This document shows, in pieces, positions 1 through 7,344 of a stretch of DNA of 64,000 bases. This DNA comes from Oleiagrimonas sp963817755 (GTDB lineage Bacteria; Pseudomonadota; Gammaproteobacteria; Xanthomonadales; Rhodanobacteraceae), in contig CAWFPB010000005.1 in NCBI GenBank assembly GCA_963817755.1, forward strand, positions 1 through 64,000, in the 5' to 3' direction. Position 1 is the first letter of the stretch. Each line of letters begins with the position of its first letter. The translations under genes were made by a program, and so were the position numbers. The notes under the pieces are model-generated. The model searched no databases. It was not told where the DNA came from and saw only the letters and a program-made list of their open reading frames with translations.

Positions 1-184
1 CCTTTTTTACGAGGTATTTGCGCTCCGGAAACAACGGCCATGGAGATGGCCGCCGCTCTGTGCGGGCCGCGAATCATACGCCCACCGGCGCGACGAGGGA
101 AGGGGGCGGGCGAAAGTTTTTTGCGAAGCGCGCGATACACTCACCTTCCAGCCCTTTCTCATCACCCATCGAGAGTCCCGCACG

Positions 185-643
185 ATGAAACGTTACCTGC
201 TGACCCTGGCTTTCACGCTGTTTGCGGGCGCCTGCCTTGCCGCTCCCGCCCGGAACGCCACCACGCATGCGCTGCACCTGCACGGCCACACGTTCCAGGT
301 GGAACTGGCCACGAACGACGCACAGCGCGAGCTGGGCCTGATGCACCGCACCTCCCTGTCAGCCGACCACGGCATGCTGTTCGTGTTTGCCTATGACGCT
401 CCGCAATCGTTCTGGATGAAGAACACGCTGATCCCGCTGGACATCCTGTTCTTCGACAAGGATCGCAAGCTGGTGTCGATGCAGCTGGACGTGCCGCCGT
501 GCAAGGCCGACCCGTGTCCGACCTACCCCAGCGGCAAGCCCGCAACCTATGTGCTCGAGCTTGCCGCCGGGACCGTGGCTCAGCTGGGGATCACCAACGG
601 CGATACCTTCTCGCTGGAGGGGAAGATCGGGCCGGTACGCTGA
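185..643 (+). CDS. DUF192 family exported protein
   Basis: 152 residues. The first ~20 residues form a signal peptide (KR, then a hydrophobic run ending ACLAAPA), so the protein is probably periplasmic. The rest is a single DUF192 domain, recognisable from 'ELGLMHRTSL', 'GMLFVF', 'FWMKNTLIPLDILFFD' and the Cys pair in 'PPCKADPCP', with the closing 'YVLELAAG'. The biochemical role of DUF192 proteins is not established. The length is normal for the family. The 3' end overlaps a small ORF on the opposite strand. Confidence 0.9.
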   Translation: MKRYLLTLAFTLFAGACLAAPARNATTHALHLHGHTFQVELATNDAQRELGLMHRTSLSADHGMLFVFAYDAPQSFWMKNTLIPLDILFFDKDRKLVSMQLDVPPCKADPCPTYPSGKPATYVLELAAGTVAQLGITNGDTFSLEGKIGPVR

Positions 644-759
644 ACATCCTCGGCCTTGGCGTGCCGGCACGGCACCCCGACCTGGTAGGGCACCAGGCGC
701 TCGGGCATGGATTCGGGATGATCCAGCCATGCGTCGTCGAAGGGGATGAACTGTTTCAT
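580..759 (-). CDS. small hypothetical protein (59 aa), antisense overlap with the DUF192 gene
   Basis: The ORF starts MKQFIPFDDAWLDHPESMPE and ends at TGA (582..580). Its ATG at 759 is preceded by a textbook Shine-Dalgarno GGAGG at 770..766 with 6-7 nt spacing, the main evidence that it is translated. It runs tail-to-tail into the DUF192 gene, overlapping it by 64 bp, and lies 116 bp downstream of the rubredoxin gene on the same strand. No membrane segment or known motif is visible and I do not recognise the family. It could be a conserved small protein or a chance ORF; conservation of the N-terminal half would decide. Confidence 0.5.
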   Translation of the reverse strand: MKQFIPFDDAWLDHPESMPERLVPYQVGVPCRHAKAEDVQRTGPIFPSSEKVSPLVIPS

Positions 760-875
760 GGGCTGCCTCCATCGCAGTGCGTGTCGGGATGCAGTTCCAT
801 GAAAGCGCCGGCGACGGACACCGGCCTGACCGAATCGGGCGATCCGATGACCGGATCGGCGCCTTCGATGACGGA

Positions 876-1073
876 TCAGTCGATCTCGATCATCTCGAAG
901 TCGTCCTTGGTCACGCCGCAGTCGGGGCAGGTCCAGGTATCCGGAATATCCTCCCAGCGGGTGCCGGGCTCGATCCCTTCCTCGGGCAGGCCCTCGACCT
1001 CGTCATAGATGAAACCGCACACCACGCACATCCACTTGCGGGCAGCCACAGTCTCGGTACCGGAAACGCTCAT
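876..1073 (-). CDS. rubredoxin
   Basis: A small iron protein of 65 residues. Both metal-binding knuckles are intact: 'CVVCG' and 'CPDCG', about 33 residues apart, with the usual 'FIYDEVEG' after the first and 'DTWTCP' before the second. It is a one-electron carrier that binds one Fe through four Cys. ATG 1073 was chosen over an in-frame GTG at 1085; neither has a clear ribosome site. It is divergent from thiE, an arrangement familiar in Xanthomonadales. The FAD-dependent reductase at 44614-45801 is of the type that can reduce such proteins, but nothing here shows that they interact. Confidence 0.95.
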   Translation of the reverse strand: MSVSGTETVAARKWMCVVCGFIYDEVEGLPEEGIEPGTRWEDIPDTWTCPDCGVTKDDFEMIEID

Positions 1074-1153
1074 CGATGAATTCACGACATGAAACGGAAC
1101 ATGGAACGCCTATTGTCGCAGCAACGCGCCGCCCAGGTACAGCGGGGGGCTGC

Positions 1154-1792
1154 TTGAACGGCCGCCTGCCCGCCGCCGGCCTGTACGCGATCACCGATGC
1201 CACCGGCCCGCAGGCCTTGCACGCCGCACGCGCGGCCCTGGCCGGCGGTGCGCGCATGCTGCAGTTTCGCGACCTCCATGCCGATCCTGCGCAGCGCCTG
1301 GAACGGGCACGCGCCCTGGTCGAAGTCGCCCGGCCCTTCGGGGCTCCGGTCATCATCGACCACGATGTCGAACTGGTGCGTGCCAGCGGTGCCGCCGGCG
1401 TGCACCTGGGCTCCATGGATGCCAACCCGGCCACAGTGCGTGCCGACCTGGGGCCGGATGCGATCATCGGCGTGTCCTGCTACGGCGACCTGGAACGCGC
1501 CCGCCTCATGGCTTCGAAGGACGTGGATTACCTGTCCTTCGGCGCCTTCCATCCCTCGCCCAGCAAACCGCAGGCGCGCCAGGTGCCTGCTACCCTGCTG
1601 GCCGAAGCGGCCCGCCTGGGGCCGGCGGTGGTGGCCATCGGTGGCATCACCCCGGACAATGGCGCCGCGCTGATTGCGGCCGGCGCCGATTTCCTGGCCG
1701 CCATTTCCGCCGTTTTCGACACCGATGACGTGCGCGGCGCCGCCCATCGATTCGATGCCCTGTTCGACGCAACACGAGCCGACCCGACATGA
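1154..1792 (+). CDS. thiE: thiamine-phosphate synthase ThiE
   Basis: Couples HMP-PP and the thiazole phosphate to make thiamine monophosphate in the cytoplasm. TIM-barrel signatures run in order: 'GLYAITD', 'MLQFRD' (diphosphate/Mg contact), 'HLG', 'GVSCY', 'DYLSFGAFHPSPSKP' and 'VAIGGITPDN'. I start it at TTG 1154, preceded by GCGGGGGG, which gives 212 residues, the normal size. An in-frame ATG at 1076 would add 26 unconserved residues and overlap the divergent rubredoxin start. The stop overlaps the hemL start (ATGA), implying translational coupling. Confidence 0.9.
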   Translation: MNGRLPAAGLYAITDATGPQALHAARAALAGGARMLQFRDLHADPAQRLERARALVEVARPFGAPVIIDHDVELVRASGAAGVHLGSMDANPATVRADLGPDAIIGVSCYGDLERARLMASKDVDYLSFGAFHPSPSKPQARQVPATLLAEAARLGPAVVAIGGITPDNGAALIAAGADFLAAISAVFDTDDVRGAAHRFDALFDATRADPT

Positions 1793-3081
1793 CCAGCAAC
1801 CACGAACTGTTCCAGCGCGCACAACCGTTGATGCCCGGCGGCGTCAATTCCCCGGTGCGCGCCTTTTCCTCGGTGGGCGGCGAGCCCTTCTTCACCGCAC
1901 GCGCCGACGGCGCCTGCCTGTGGGACGTGGAGGGCACGCGCTACATCGACTACGTCGGCTCCTGGGGGCCGATGATCGCCGGCCACAACCACCCGAGGGT
2001 ACGCGAGGCGGTCGAACGCGCGGTGCGCGACGGCCTGTCCTTCGGCACACCGTGCGCAGACGAGGTGACCATGGCCGAGACCATCCGCGACATGGTCCCG
2101 TCCATGCAGATGATGCGCATGGTCAACTCCGGCACCGAGGCCACCATGTCGGCGATCCGCCTGGCGCGCGGCGCCACCGGCCGCAACCTCATCGTCAAGT
2201 TCGAGGGCTGCTACCACGGCCACGGCGACAGTTTCCTGGTCAAGGCCGGCTCGGGCGCACTCACCTTCGGCGTGCCAACCTCGCCGGGCGTGCCCAAGGC
2301 CGCGGCCGACCTGACCCTGACTCTGCCCTACAACGACCTGGAGGCGGCCCGGGCCCTGTTCGCCGAACGCGGCGCGGACATCGCCGGACTGATCGTCGAG
2401 CCGGTGGCCGGCAACATGAACTGCGTGCCGCCGGTACCCGGGTACCTGGAGGGTCTGCGCGTACTGTGCAGCGAACACGGCGCAGTGCTGATCTTCGACG
2501 AGGTCATGACCGGCTTCCGCGTCGCCGCCGGCGGCGCCCAGGCGCGCTACGGCGTCACGCCCGACCTGACCACCTTCGGCAAGGTCATCGGCGGCGGCAT
2601 GCCGGTGGGCGCCTACGGCGGCAAGCGCGAACTGATGCAGCAGGTCGCACCGACCGGCCCGATCTACCAGGCCGGCACGCTGAGCGGCAATCCGGTGGCC
2701 ATGGCCGCGGGCCTGGCGATGCTGGAGCTGGTGCGCGAGCCGGGTTTCCACGACGCGCTCGAGGCCAAGTGCGCCACCTTGACCGGCGGCATGCAGGCGC
2801 TGGCCGACAAGCACGGCATCGCCTTCAGCACGCACCACGTGGGCGGCATGTTCGGCCTGTTCTTCGGACCCGGCCCGGTCACCCGCTTCGACCAGGTCAC
2901 GGCCTGCGATATCAAGGCCTTCAAGCGCTTCTTCCACGGCATGCTCGAACGCGGCGTGTACCTGGCGCCGAGTGCCTTCGAGGCCGGCTTCATGTCCTCG
3001 GCGCATTCCGGGGCCGATATCGAGCAGACCCTTGCGGCTGCCGACGAAGTCCTGGCCGATCTCGCGCGGGAGCACGACTGA
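1789..3081 (+). CDS. hemL: glutamate-1-semialdehyde 2,1-aminomutase
   Basis: PLP enzyme converting glutamate-1-semialdehyde to 5-aminolevulinate, the last step of the C5 route into haem. 430 residues, full length. Signatures: 'PGGVNSPVRAF' near the N-terminus, 'SWGPMIAGHNHP', 'NSGTEATMSAIRLAR', 'FEGCYHGHGDSFLVKAGSG', 'LIFDEVMTGFRV' and the Schiff-base lysine in 'TFGKVIGGGMPVGAYGG'. It overlaps thiE by 4 nt and the channel gene follows 2 nt later, so thiE-hemL-channel is probably one transcript. Confidence 0.97.
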   Translation: MTSNHELFQRAQPLMPGGVNSPVRAFSSVGGEPFFTARADGACLWDVEGTRYIDYVGSWGPMIAGHNHPRVREAVERAVRDGLSFGTPCADEVTMAETIRDMVPSMQMMRMVNSGTEATMSAIRLARGATGRNLIVKFEGCYHGHGDSFLVKAGSGALTFGVPTSPGVPKAAADLTLTLPYNDLEAARALFAERGADIAGLIVEPVAGNMNCVPPVPGYLEGLRVLCSEHGAVLIFDEVMTGFRVAAGGAQARYGVTPDLTTFGKVIGGGMPVGAYGGKRELMQQVAPTGPIYQAGTLSGNPVAMAAGLAMLELVREPGFHDALEAKCATLTGGMQALADKHGIAFSTHHVGGMFGLFFGPGPVTRFDQVTACDIKAFKRFFHGMLERGVYLAPSAFEAGFMSSAHSGADIEQTLAAADEVLADLAREHD

Positions 3082-3083
3082 GC

Positions 3084-3965
3084 ATGGCCGGCGCGCCGCT
3101 GCCTGCGCGCATCGGGCCGCACGAGCCCGCGCAGGGAGCGGCCTGGCGCGCGCGCGCCTTCCACGTCATCTTCGGGCATCACGACCGGCCCGGCCGGTCC
3201 TTCGACGTGGTCCTGATCATCGCCATCCTCGCCAGCATCCTGGTGACGATGCTCGATTCGGTGCAGGACCTGCACCAGCGATTCGGCGATGCGTTCTATC
3301 TGGCCGAATGGGGCTTCACCCTGGCCTTCACCGCCGAATACACGGTACGCCTGTGGGTGGTGCGACGGCCGTGGCGCTACGCGCGCAGCTTCTTCGGCAT
3401 CGTCGACCTGCTGTCGGTGCTGCCCACCTACATCAGCCTGGTGCTGGCCGGCAGCCAGTACCTGCTGGTGATCCGTGCGCTGCGCATCCTGCGCATCTTC
3501 CGCGTACTGAAGCTGACCCGCTATGTGGGTGAGGCCACCCTGCTGTGGTCGGCACTGATCCGCAGCCGGCGCAAGGTGCTGGTGTTCGTCAGCACCTTCC
3601 TGACCCTGGTGCTGATCTTCGGCGCACTGATGTACCTGATCGAAGGACCCAAGGACGGCTTCACCTCGATCCCGCAATCGATGTACTGGGCGGTGGTGAC
3701 CATGACCACGGTCGGCTTCGGCGACGTCACCCCGCACACGGCGCTGGGCAAGATGCTGACCTCGCTGATCATCCTGGTCGGCTACAGCATCATCGTGGTG
3801 CCCACCGGCATCTTCACCGCCGAACTGGCCTCGGGCATCCGCGAGGCGCGCCAGCGGAGGCGATGCGAGGAATGCGGTTTGGCCGGTCACGAGTCCGACG
3901 CCCGCTTCTGCCGGCATTGCGGGGCCAGGCTGCCCCGTGTCACCGCTACCGAAAGCGATGCCTGA
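3084..3965 (+). CDS. voltage-gated potassium channel with C-terminal zinc ribbon
   Basis: 293 residues in the Kv fold. S1 is near residues 40-57, the S4 sensor 'RALRILRIFRVLKL' at ~131-144 has Arg/Lys every third position, and the pore helix leads into the filter TTVGFGD at 208-214. S6 ends near 250. The tail carries a CX2C-X11-CX2C zinc ribbon (Cys 261, 264, 276, 279) that is not part of the classical channel fold. The start lies 2 nt after the hemL stop. The product is an inner-membrane, K+-selective tetramer by family; the zinc ribbon may serve assembly or sensing (inference). Confidence 0.92.
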   Translation: MAGAPLPARIGPHEPAQGAAWRARAFHVIFGHHDRPGRSFDVVLIIAILASILVTMLDSVQDLHQRFGDAFYLAEWGFTLAFTAEYTVRLWVVRRPWRYARSFFGIVDLLSVLPTYISLVLAGSQYLLVIRALRILRIFRVLKLTRYVGEATLLWSALIRSRRKVLVFVSTFLTLVLIFGALMYLIEGPKDGFTSIPQSMYWAVVTMTTVGFGDVTPHTALGKMLTSLIILVGYSIIVVPTGIFTAELASGIREARQRRRCEECGLAGHESDARFCRHCGARLPRVTATESDA

Positions 3966-4003
3966 AACACCGGCGGCCGTTTTGCACGAGGCTCAGCCCG
4001 TCT

Positions 4004-5245
4004 TCATGCGACGAAATCAGCCAGTGCGGCGCGCAGCCGGGCCAGACCCTCGTCGCGCTCGCTGTCGGTGATGTTCAGGGCCGGTACCACACGCAGCACA
4101 TCGGGGCCGGCCTGCAACAGCAGCAGGCCATGCCGTGCGGCGTGATCGAGCACCTCGCCGGCGCGCCCGGCATGGGCGTCGTCCAGGACGGCCCCCAGCA
4201 TCAGCCCGCGACCGCGCACCTGGCGGAACACGCCCATTTCCTCACCCATCGCCTGCAACGCTTCGCGCAGCGCCCGCGACTGCCGGGCCACGTTGTCGGT
4301 GACCGCCGGCGATTGCAGTTCGCGCAGCACCGCCCGTGCCACGGCCGCGGCCAGTGGATTGCCGCCGAACGTGGTGCCATGGGCGCCAACCCCCATCACG
4401 TCGGCCACCTTCGGCCCGGCCAGCATGGCGCCGACCGGGAACCCGCCGCCCAGCGCCTTGGCCAGGGTGACGATGTCGGGCCGCACCCGATCCTGCGCAT
4501 GGGCGAACAGGGTGCCGGTGCGCCCCATGCCGCACTGGATCTCGTCGAGCACCAGCAGGGCATCATGGGCATCACACAGTTCGCGCAGGCGCGCCAGGAA
4601 CCCGGGCGCGGCCGGCACCACGCCGCCCTCGCCCTGCACCGGCTCGACCAGCACCGCGGCCACGTCGCCGGCCCGCATCGCCGCCTCCACCGCCACGGCG
4701 TCGTTGAACGGCAGGTAGCGGAAGCCGCCGGGCAGCGGTTCGAAGCCAGCCTGGTACTTCGGTTGCGCGGTGGCCGTGACCGTGGCCAGGGTGCGGCCGT
4801 GAAAGGAACCCTCGAAGGTGAGGATCACCCGGCGCTCGGGCGCACGACCCTGCGTCGCGGCCCACTTGCGTACCAGCTTGATCGCGGCCTCGTTGGCCTC
4901 GGCGCCGGAATTGCACAGGAACACCCGCTCGGCGAACCGGGAGGCCGTGACCAGCTCCTCGGCCAGGCGCAGCGGCGGCTCGGTGTGGAACACGTTGCTG
5001 ACGTGCCACAGCTTGTGCGCCTGCGCTTCCAGCGCCGCCACCAGGGCCGGATGCCGATGGCCCAGCGCGTTCACGGCGATGCCGCCGCCGAAGTCGATGT
5101 ATTCGCGGCCCTCGATGTCCCATACCCGCGACCCCTGGCCGCGATCCAGCACCAGCTCGCGCGGCCGGTAGACCGGCAGGTAGTACCGCCGGCCGAGCGC
5201 GGTCAGCGCCCCGGTGGGCGTGGAATCGGGGGAAGTATCGTTCAT
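4004..5245 (-). CDS. argD: acetylornithine aminotransferase
   Basis: Class-III PLP aminotransferase, 413 residues. Visible signatures: 'YYLPVYRPRELVLDRGQGSRVWD', 'FLCNSGAEANEAAIKLVRKWA', 'FEGSFHGRTLATVTATAQPKY', 'VLVEPVQGEGGV', 'LLVLDEIQCGMGRTG' and the catalytic Lys in 'TLAKALGGGFPVGAML'. These match xanthomonad ArgD closely. It acts in arginine synthesis (N-acetylornithine/2-oxoglutarate exchange). It may also use succinylornithine or N-succinyl-diaminopimelate; sequence reading alone cannot separate these. Convergent with the channel gene, 38 bp apart. Confidence 0.88.
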   Translation of the reverse strand: MNDTSPDSTPTGALTALGRRYYLPVYRPRELVLDRGQGSRVWDIEGREYIDFGGGIAVNALGHRHPALVAALEAQAHKLWHVSNVFHTEPPLRLAEELVTASRFAERVFLCNSGAEANEAAIKLVRKWAATQGRAPERRVILTFEGSFHGRTLATVTATAQPKYQAGFEPLPGGFRYLPFNDAVAVEAAMRAGDVAAVLVEPVQGEGGVVPAAPGFLARLRELCDAHDALLVLDEIQCGMGRTGTLFAHAQDRVRPDIVTLAKALGGGFPVGAMLAGPKVADVMGVGAHGTTFGGNPLAAAVARAVLRELQSPAVTDNVARQSRALREALQAMGEEMGVFRQVRGRGLMLGAVLDDAHAGRAGEVLDHAARHGLLLLQAGPDVLRVVPALNITDSERDEGLARLRAALADFVA

Positions 5246-5334
5246 GGTCTGCGGTGTCCGGCGAAACGGCGGCTGCGAAAAAGCCCATTATGCAGCGCAA
5301 CCGTCCCGCAGGTACCGGGCCCGGCGATGACCGG

Positions 5335-5757
5335 TTACCAGCTGCCGGTATTGGGCATCGACGCCCAGGGCTCGGCCGGTTCCAGCGGGTCGCCCTTCTG
5401 CAGCAGCTCGATCGAGATCAGGTCCGGCGAGCGCACGAAGGCCATGTGGCCGTCGCGCGGCGGGCGGTTGATGGTCACGCCCATGTCCTTCAGGTGCGCG
5501 CAGGTCGCGTAGATGTCGTCCACCGCGAAGGCCAGGTGCCCGAAGTTGCGCGCCGAGCCGTAGTCCTCCTCCGAACCCCAGTTGTGGGTCAGCTCGACCT
5601 CCACGTCCGGCTGGTCGGGCGCATGCAGGTAGAGCAACGTGAATCGCCCCTCGGGGTAATCCTTGCGCCGCGCCTCGACCAGACCCAGCCCGTCGCGGAA
5701 GAACCGCAGGGAAGATTCGAGGTCGCGTACGCGAACCATGCTGTGCAGAAATTTCAT
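5335..5757 (-). CDS. gloA: lactoylglutathione lyase (glyoxalase I), VOC family
   Basis: 140 residues, a single-domain glyoxalase I that isomerises the methylglyoxal-glutathione hemithioacetal. The four metal ligands of the family have visible counterparts: His5 in 'MKFLHSM', Glu in 'VEVELTHNWG', His in 'NFGHLAFAV' and Glu in 'LISIELLQ'. Start ATG 5757 has GGAGG 9 nt upstream; ATG 5766 abuts that GGAGG and is too close. Residues after 'KGDPL' are a short acidic/proline tail. Confidence 0.9.
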   Translation of the reverse strand: MKFLHSMVRVRDLESSLRFFRDGLGLVEARRKDYPEGRFTLLYLHAPDQPDVEVELTHNWGSEEDYGSARNFGHLAFAVDDIYATCAHLKDMGVTINRPPRDGHMAFVRSPDLISIELLQKGDPLEPAEPWASMPNTGSW

Positions 5758-5917
5758 CGGCGCCATCCTCCGGGATCCGGCATTCGGTGAACGTCCCAGG
5801 ACGGCATGTGGCCGCGGATCGCGTCGCATCCGACGCATGGGCTAGGCCGCATGAAGCGGTCTCCCGGCTACACGTCGGAGCCGACTGGCCATCCGTCGGA
5901 CCACCGCGCCTGTGACA

Positions 5918-5939
5918 CCTGTTTCATCAGCGTAACACC
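5918..5939. promoter_or_regulatory. distal dyad site (UAS-1) upstream of the amyloid operon
   Basis: Core TGTTTC-N6-GTAACA at 5920-5937 is an imperfect palindrome. It matches a second site at 6001-6022 at 16 of 22 positions, and most differences are transitions. Its centre is about 182 bp upstream of the predicted sigma-54 start. I read it as a binding site for an activator of NtrC architecture; the protein that binds is inferred. Confidence 0.5.
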
Positions 5940-6000
5940 CCGTACCGGGCACGGGTGCGCAAGGCCTGCACGCCGGCAAAGGGCCCTGAATGCCTGGCGA

Positions 6001-6022
6001 CCTGTATCACCGATGCAACACC
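6001..6022. promoter_or_regulatory. proximal dyad site (UAS-2) upstream of the amyloid operon
   Basis: Core TGTATC-N6-GCAACA at 6003-6020 is the partner of UAS-1, 83 bp downstream of it (about eight helical turns, so on the same face of the DNA). Its centre is about 99 bp upstream of the predicted start, the usual place for an enhancer of a sigma-54 promoter. The palindrome is weaker than in UAS-1. Confidence 0.5.
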
Positions 6023-6084
6023 ATTCGTGCCCAGACTACGGAAGACCCTCGGGAAATCTCAACCTCTTCAAGGATTTGAGAGGA

Positions 6085-6100
6085 TGGCACCGAACTTGCG
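6085..6100 (+). promoter_or_regulatory. sigma-54 (-24/-12) promoter of the fap-like operon
   Basis: TGGCAC-N5-TTGC is present with exact consensus spacing (GG at 6086-6087, GC at 6098-6099, 10 bp between). The predicted start is near 6111, leaving a ~22 nt leader before the AAGGAG ribosome site of the first gene. Published Pseudomonas fap operons are, as I recall, also RpoN-dependent. The 375 bp between gloA and the first operon gene holds this promoter and the two dyad sites, and I see no gene there. Confidence 0.8.
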
Positions 6101-6132
6101 ATGGACTACGGGGCAAGTGCAAGGAGCACGAG

Positions 6133-6657
6133 ATGTCCCCGCAAGTGATGATTCATACGAACCGTCCGAACCGAATGACCCTCGCATGGCGCGCCGCGAT
6201 GTGCTGTGCAGCCGCGGCGGCCCTGGTCCTGACGGTACACGATGCGCATGCTGGCGATGCGCGCAAGGCCGTAAAGGCCGCACATGGCGAAATCGTCGTG
6301 TTGCGTACCGTGGCCACGCGTCCCGCCACGCGCATGCAGCCCCCGGGCATGGCGCTGCTGGTCGATCCCCGCCCCAACCGTGAACTGAACGCCGTGCTCG
6401 GCCAGGGCTCGCTTCTGAGCGACGCCGAGATCGCCACGCTCAGCGCCAGTCCCGTACGTACCACCACGCGCCGGTTCGGCCACACGATCACGCAGGTGCT
6501 GGGAGCTCCGGCGACGGGCAGCGTCCGCCAGGCTCCGAACGACAACGCGCCTCCCGGCGCGCACCCGATGGGCACCATCGGCCAGGCCACCCGTGGCCTG
6601 GGCAACACCATGCAACAGGCCATGGGCGCCATCCCCGTGCCCACTGGAACCCGTTGA
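6133..6657 (+). CDS. exported hypothetical protein, first gene of the fap-like operon (FapA position)
   Basis: 174 residues starting after AAGGAG with 6-nt spacing. A long signal peptide ends near residue 40 (...LVLTVHDAHAGDA). The mature part is basic and Pro/Thr/Arg-rich, with 'LLSDAEIATLSASP' in the middle and a Gly/Met/Gln-rich tail. No amyloid repeat is evident. It occupies the position of fapA, whose product modulates fibre composition in Pseudomonas, but I cannot show sequence homology. The gene ends 9 bp before the next one. Confidence 0.8.
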   Translation: MSPQVMIHTNRPNRMTLAWRAAMCCAAAAALVLTVHDAHAGDARKAVKAAHGEIVVLRTVATRPATRMQPPGMALLVDPRPNRELNAVLGQGSLLSDAEIATLSASPVRTTTRRFGHTITQVLGAPATGSVRQAPNDNAPPGAHPMGTIGQATRGLGNTMQQAMGAIPVPTGTR

Positions 6658-6666
6658 GGTGCCCCC

Positions 6667-7308
6667 ATGCGCGGATTGACCCTCCTACCCACCCTGCTGC
6701 TCCTGGCCACGGTATTCGCGACCCCGGCCATGGCGCAGAACGCCCCGCAGGACAGCTACGACAGCATGCTGCACTACCTGACCAGCACGCGCATCGACGG
6801 GCAGGCCATGTCCGGCGCCAGCGGGGTGGTCGGCGTGAACATGGCCGCGGGCGACTTCAACCAGCAGGCCAACCTGCGCGTCTTCGCGGTCGGGCCGAAC
6901 GCCGGTACCCGCGTCCGGGCCAGTCAGCTGCAAGGCAACAACCTCGCACTCTCTCCCGACCAGGCCAGCGCCAGTATCGGCGGCAGCGCCTTTCACGGTG
7001 CACAGGGAGTGCTCTCCATCAACCAGGCCAGCGGCGCCAGCAACACGGAACTGAACGTGGTTTCAGCGGCGCTGGCCTCACAGGGCATACGCGAAGCCGG
7101 TGACGCGTGGTTCGCCACCGCCTCCGCGTCCGCAGGGGGAACTGTTTCCCCCGCTCCGATGGCGGATACCGCCAAGGGGCGCCACGTCGCCGTCGAATCG
7201 ACCGCCCTGCGGGAGGTTCAAGGCGTCGTGCAACTCAACCAAGTGGCCGGATCCGCCAATGCAGCCGCGAACGTGCTGCACCTGTCGGTCTCGCCTTCCC
7301 AGCGATAG
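6667..7308 (+). CDS. FapB-like amyloid repeat protein (putative minor subunit/nucleator)
   Basis: 213 residues; signal peptide 1-23 (cleavage after AMA). Three imperfect repeats with the pattern (G)xxGVxxxNxxxGxxNxxxNxxxxxV lie at ~48-73 ('GASGVVGVNMAAGDFNQQAN'), ~109-136 ('GAQGVLSINQASGASNTELN') and ~183-208 ('VQGVVQLNQVAGSANAAAN'), separated by linkers of about 35 and 46 residues. Repeat number and linker plan match FapB/FapC. It is smaller and less regular than the next gene's product, as expected for a minor subunit or nucleator. Secreted by inference. Confidence 0.85.
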   Translation: MRGLTLLPTLLLLATVFATPAMAQNAPQDSYDSMLHYLTSTRIDGQAMSGASGVVGVNMAAGDFNQQANLRVFAVGPNAGTRVRASQLQGNNLALSPDQASASIGGSAFHGAQGVLSINQASGASNTELNVVSAALASQGIREAGDAWFATASASAGGTVSPAPMADTAKGRHVAVESTALREVQGVVQLNQVAGSANAAANVLHLSVSPSQR

Positions 7309-7344
7309 CCACTCACTCCAATACCAGAGAGAAGAGAGGACATC

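Noticed and set aside
1..50. Possible 5' end of a minus-strand gene (ATG at ~43, reading MAVVSGAQIPRKK towards the left edge)
   Set aside because: Only 14 codons are inside the window, with no clear ribosome site and no recognisable protein start, so it cannot be supported.
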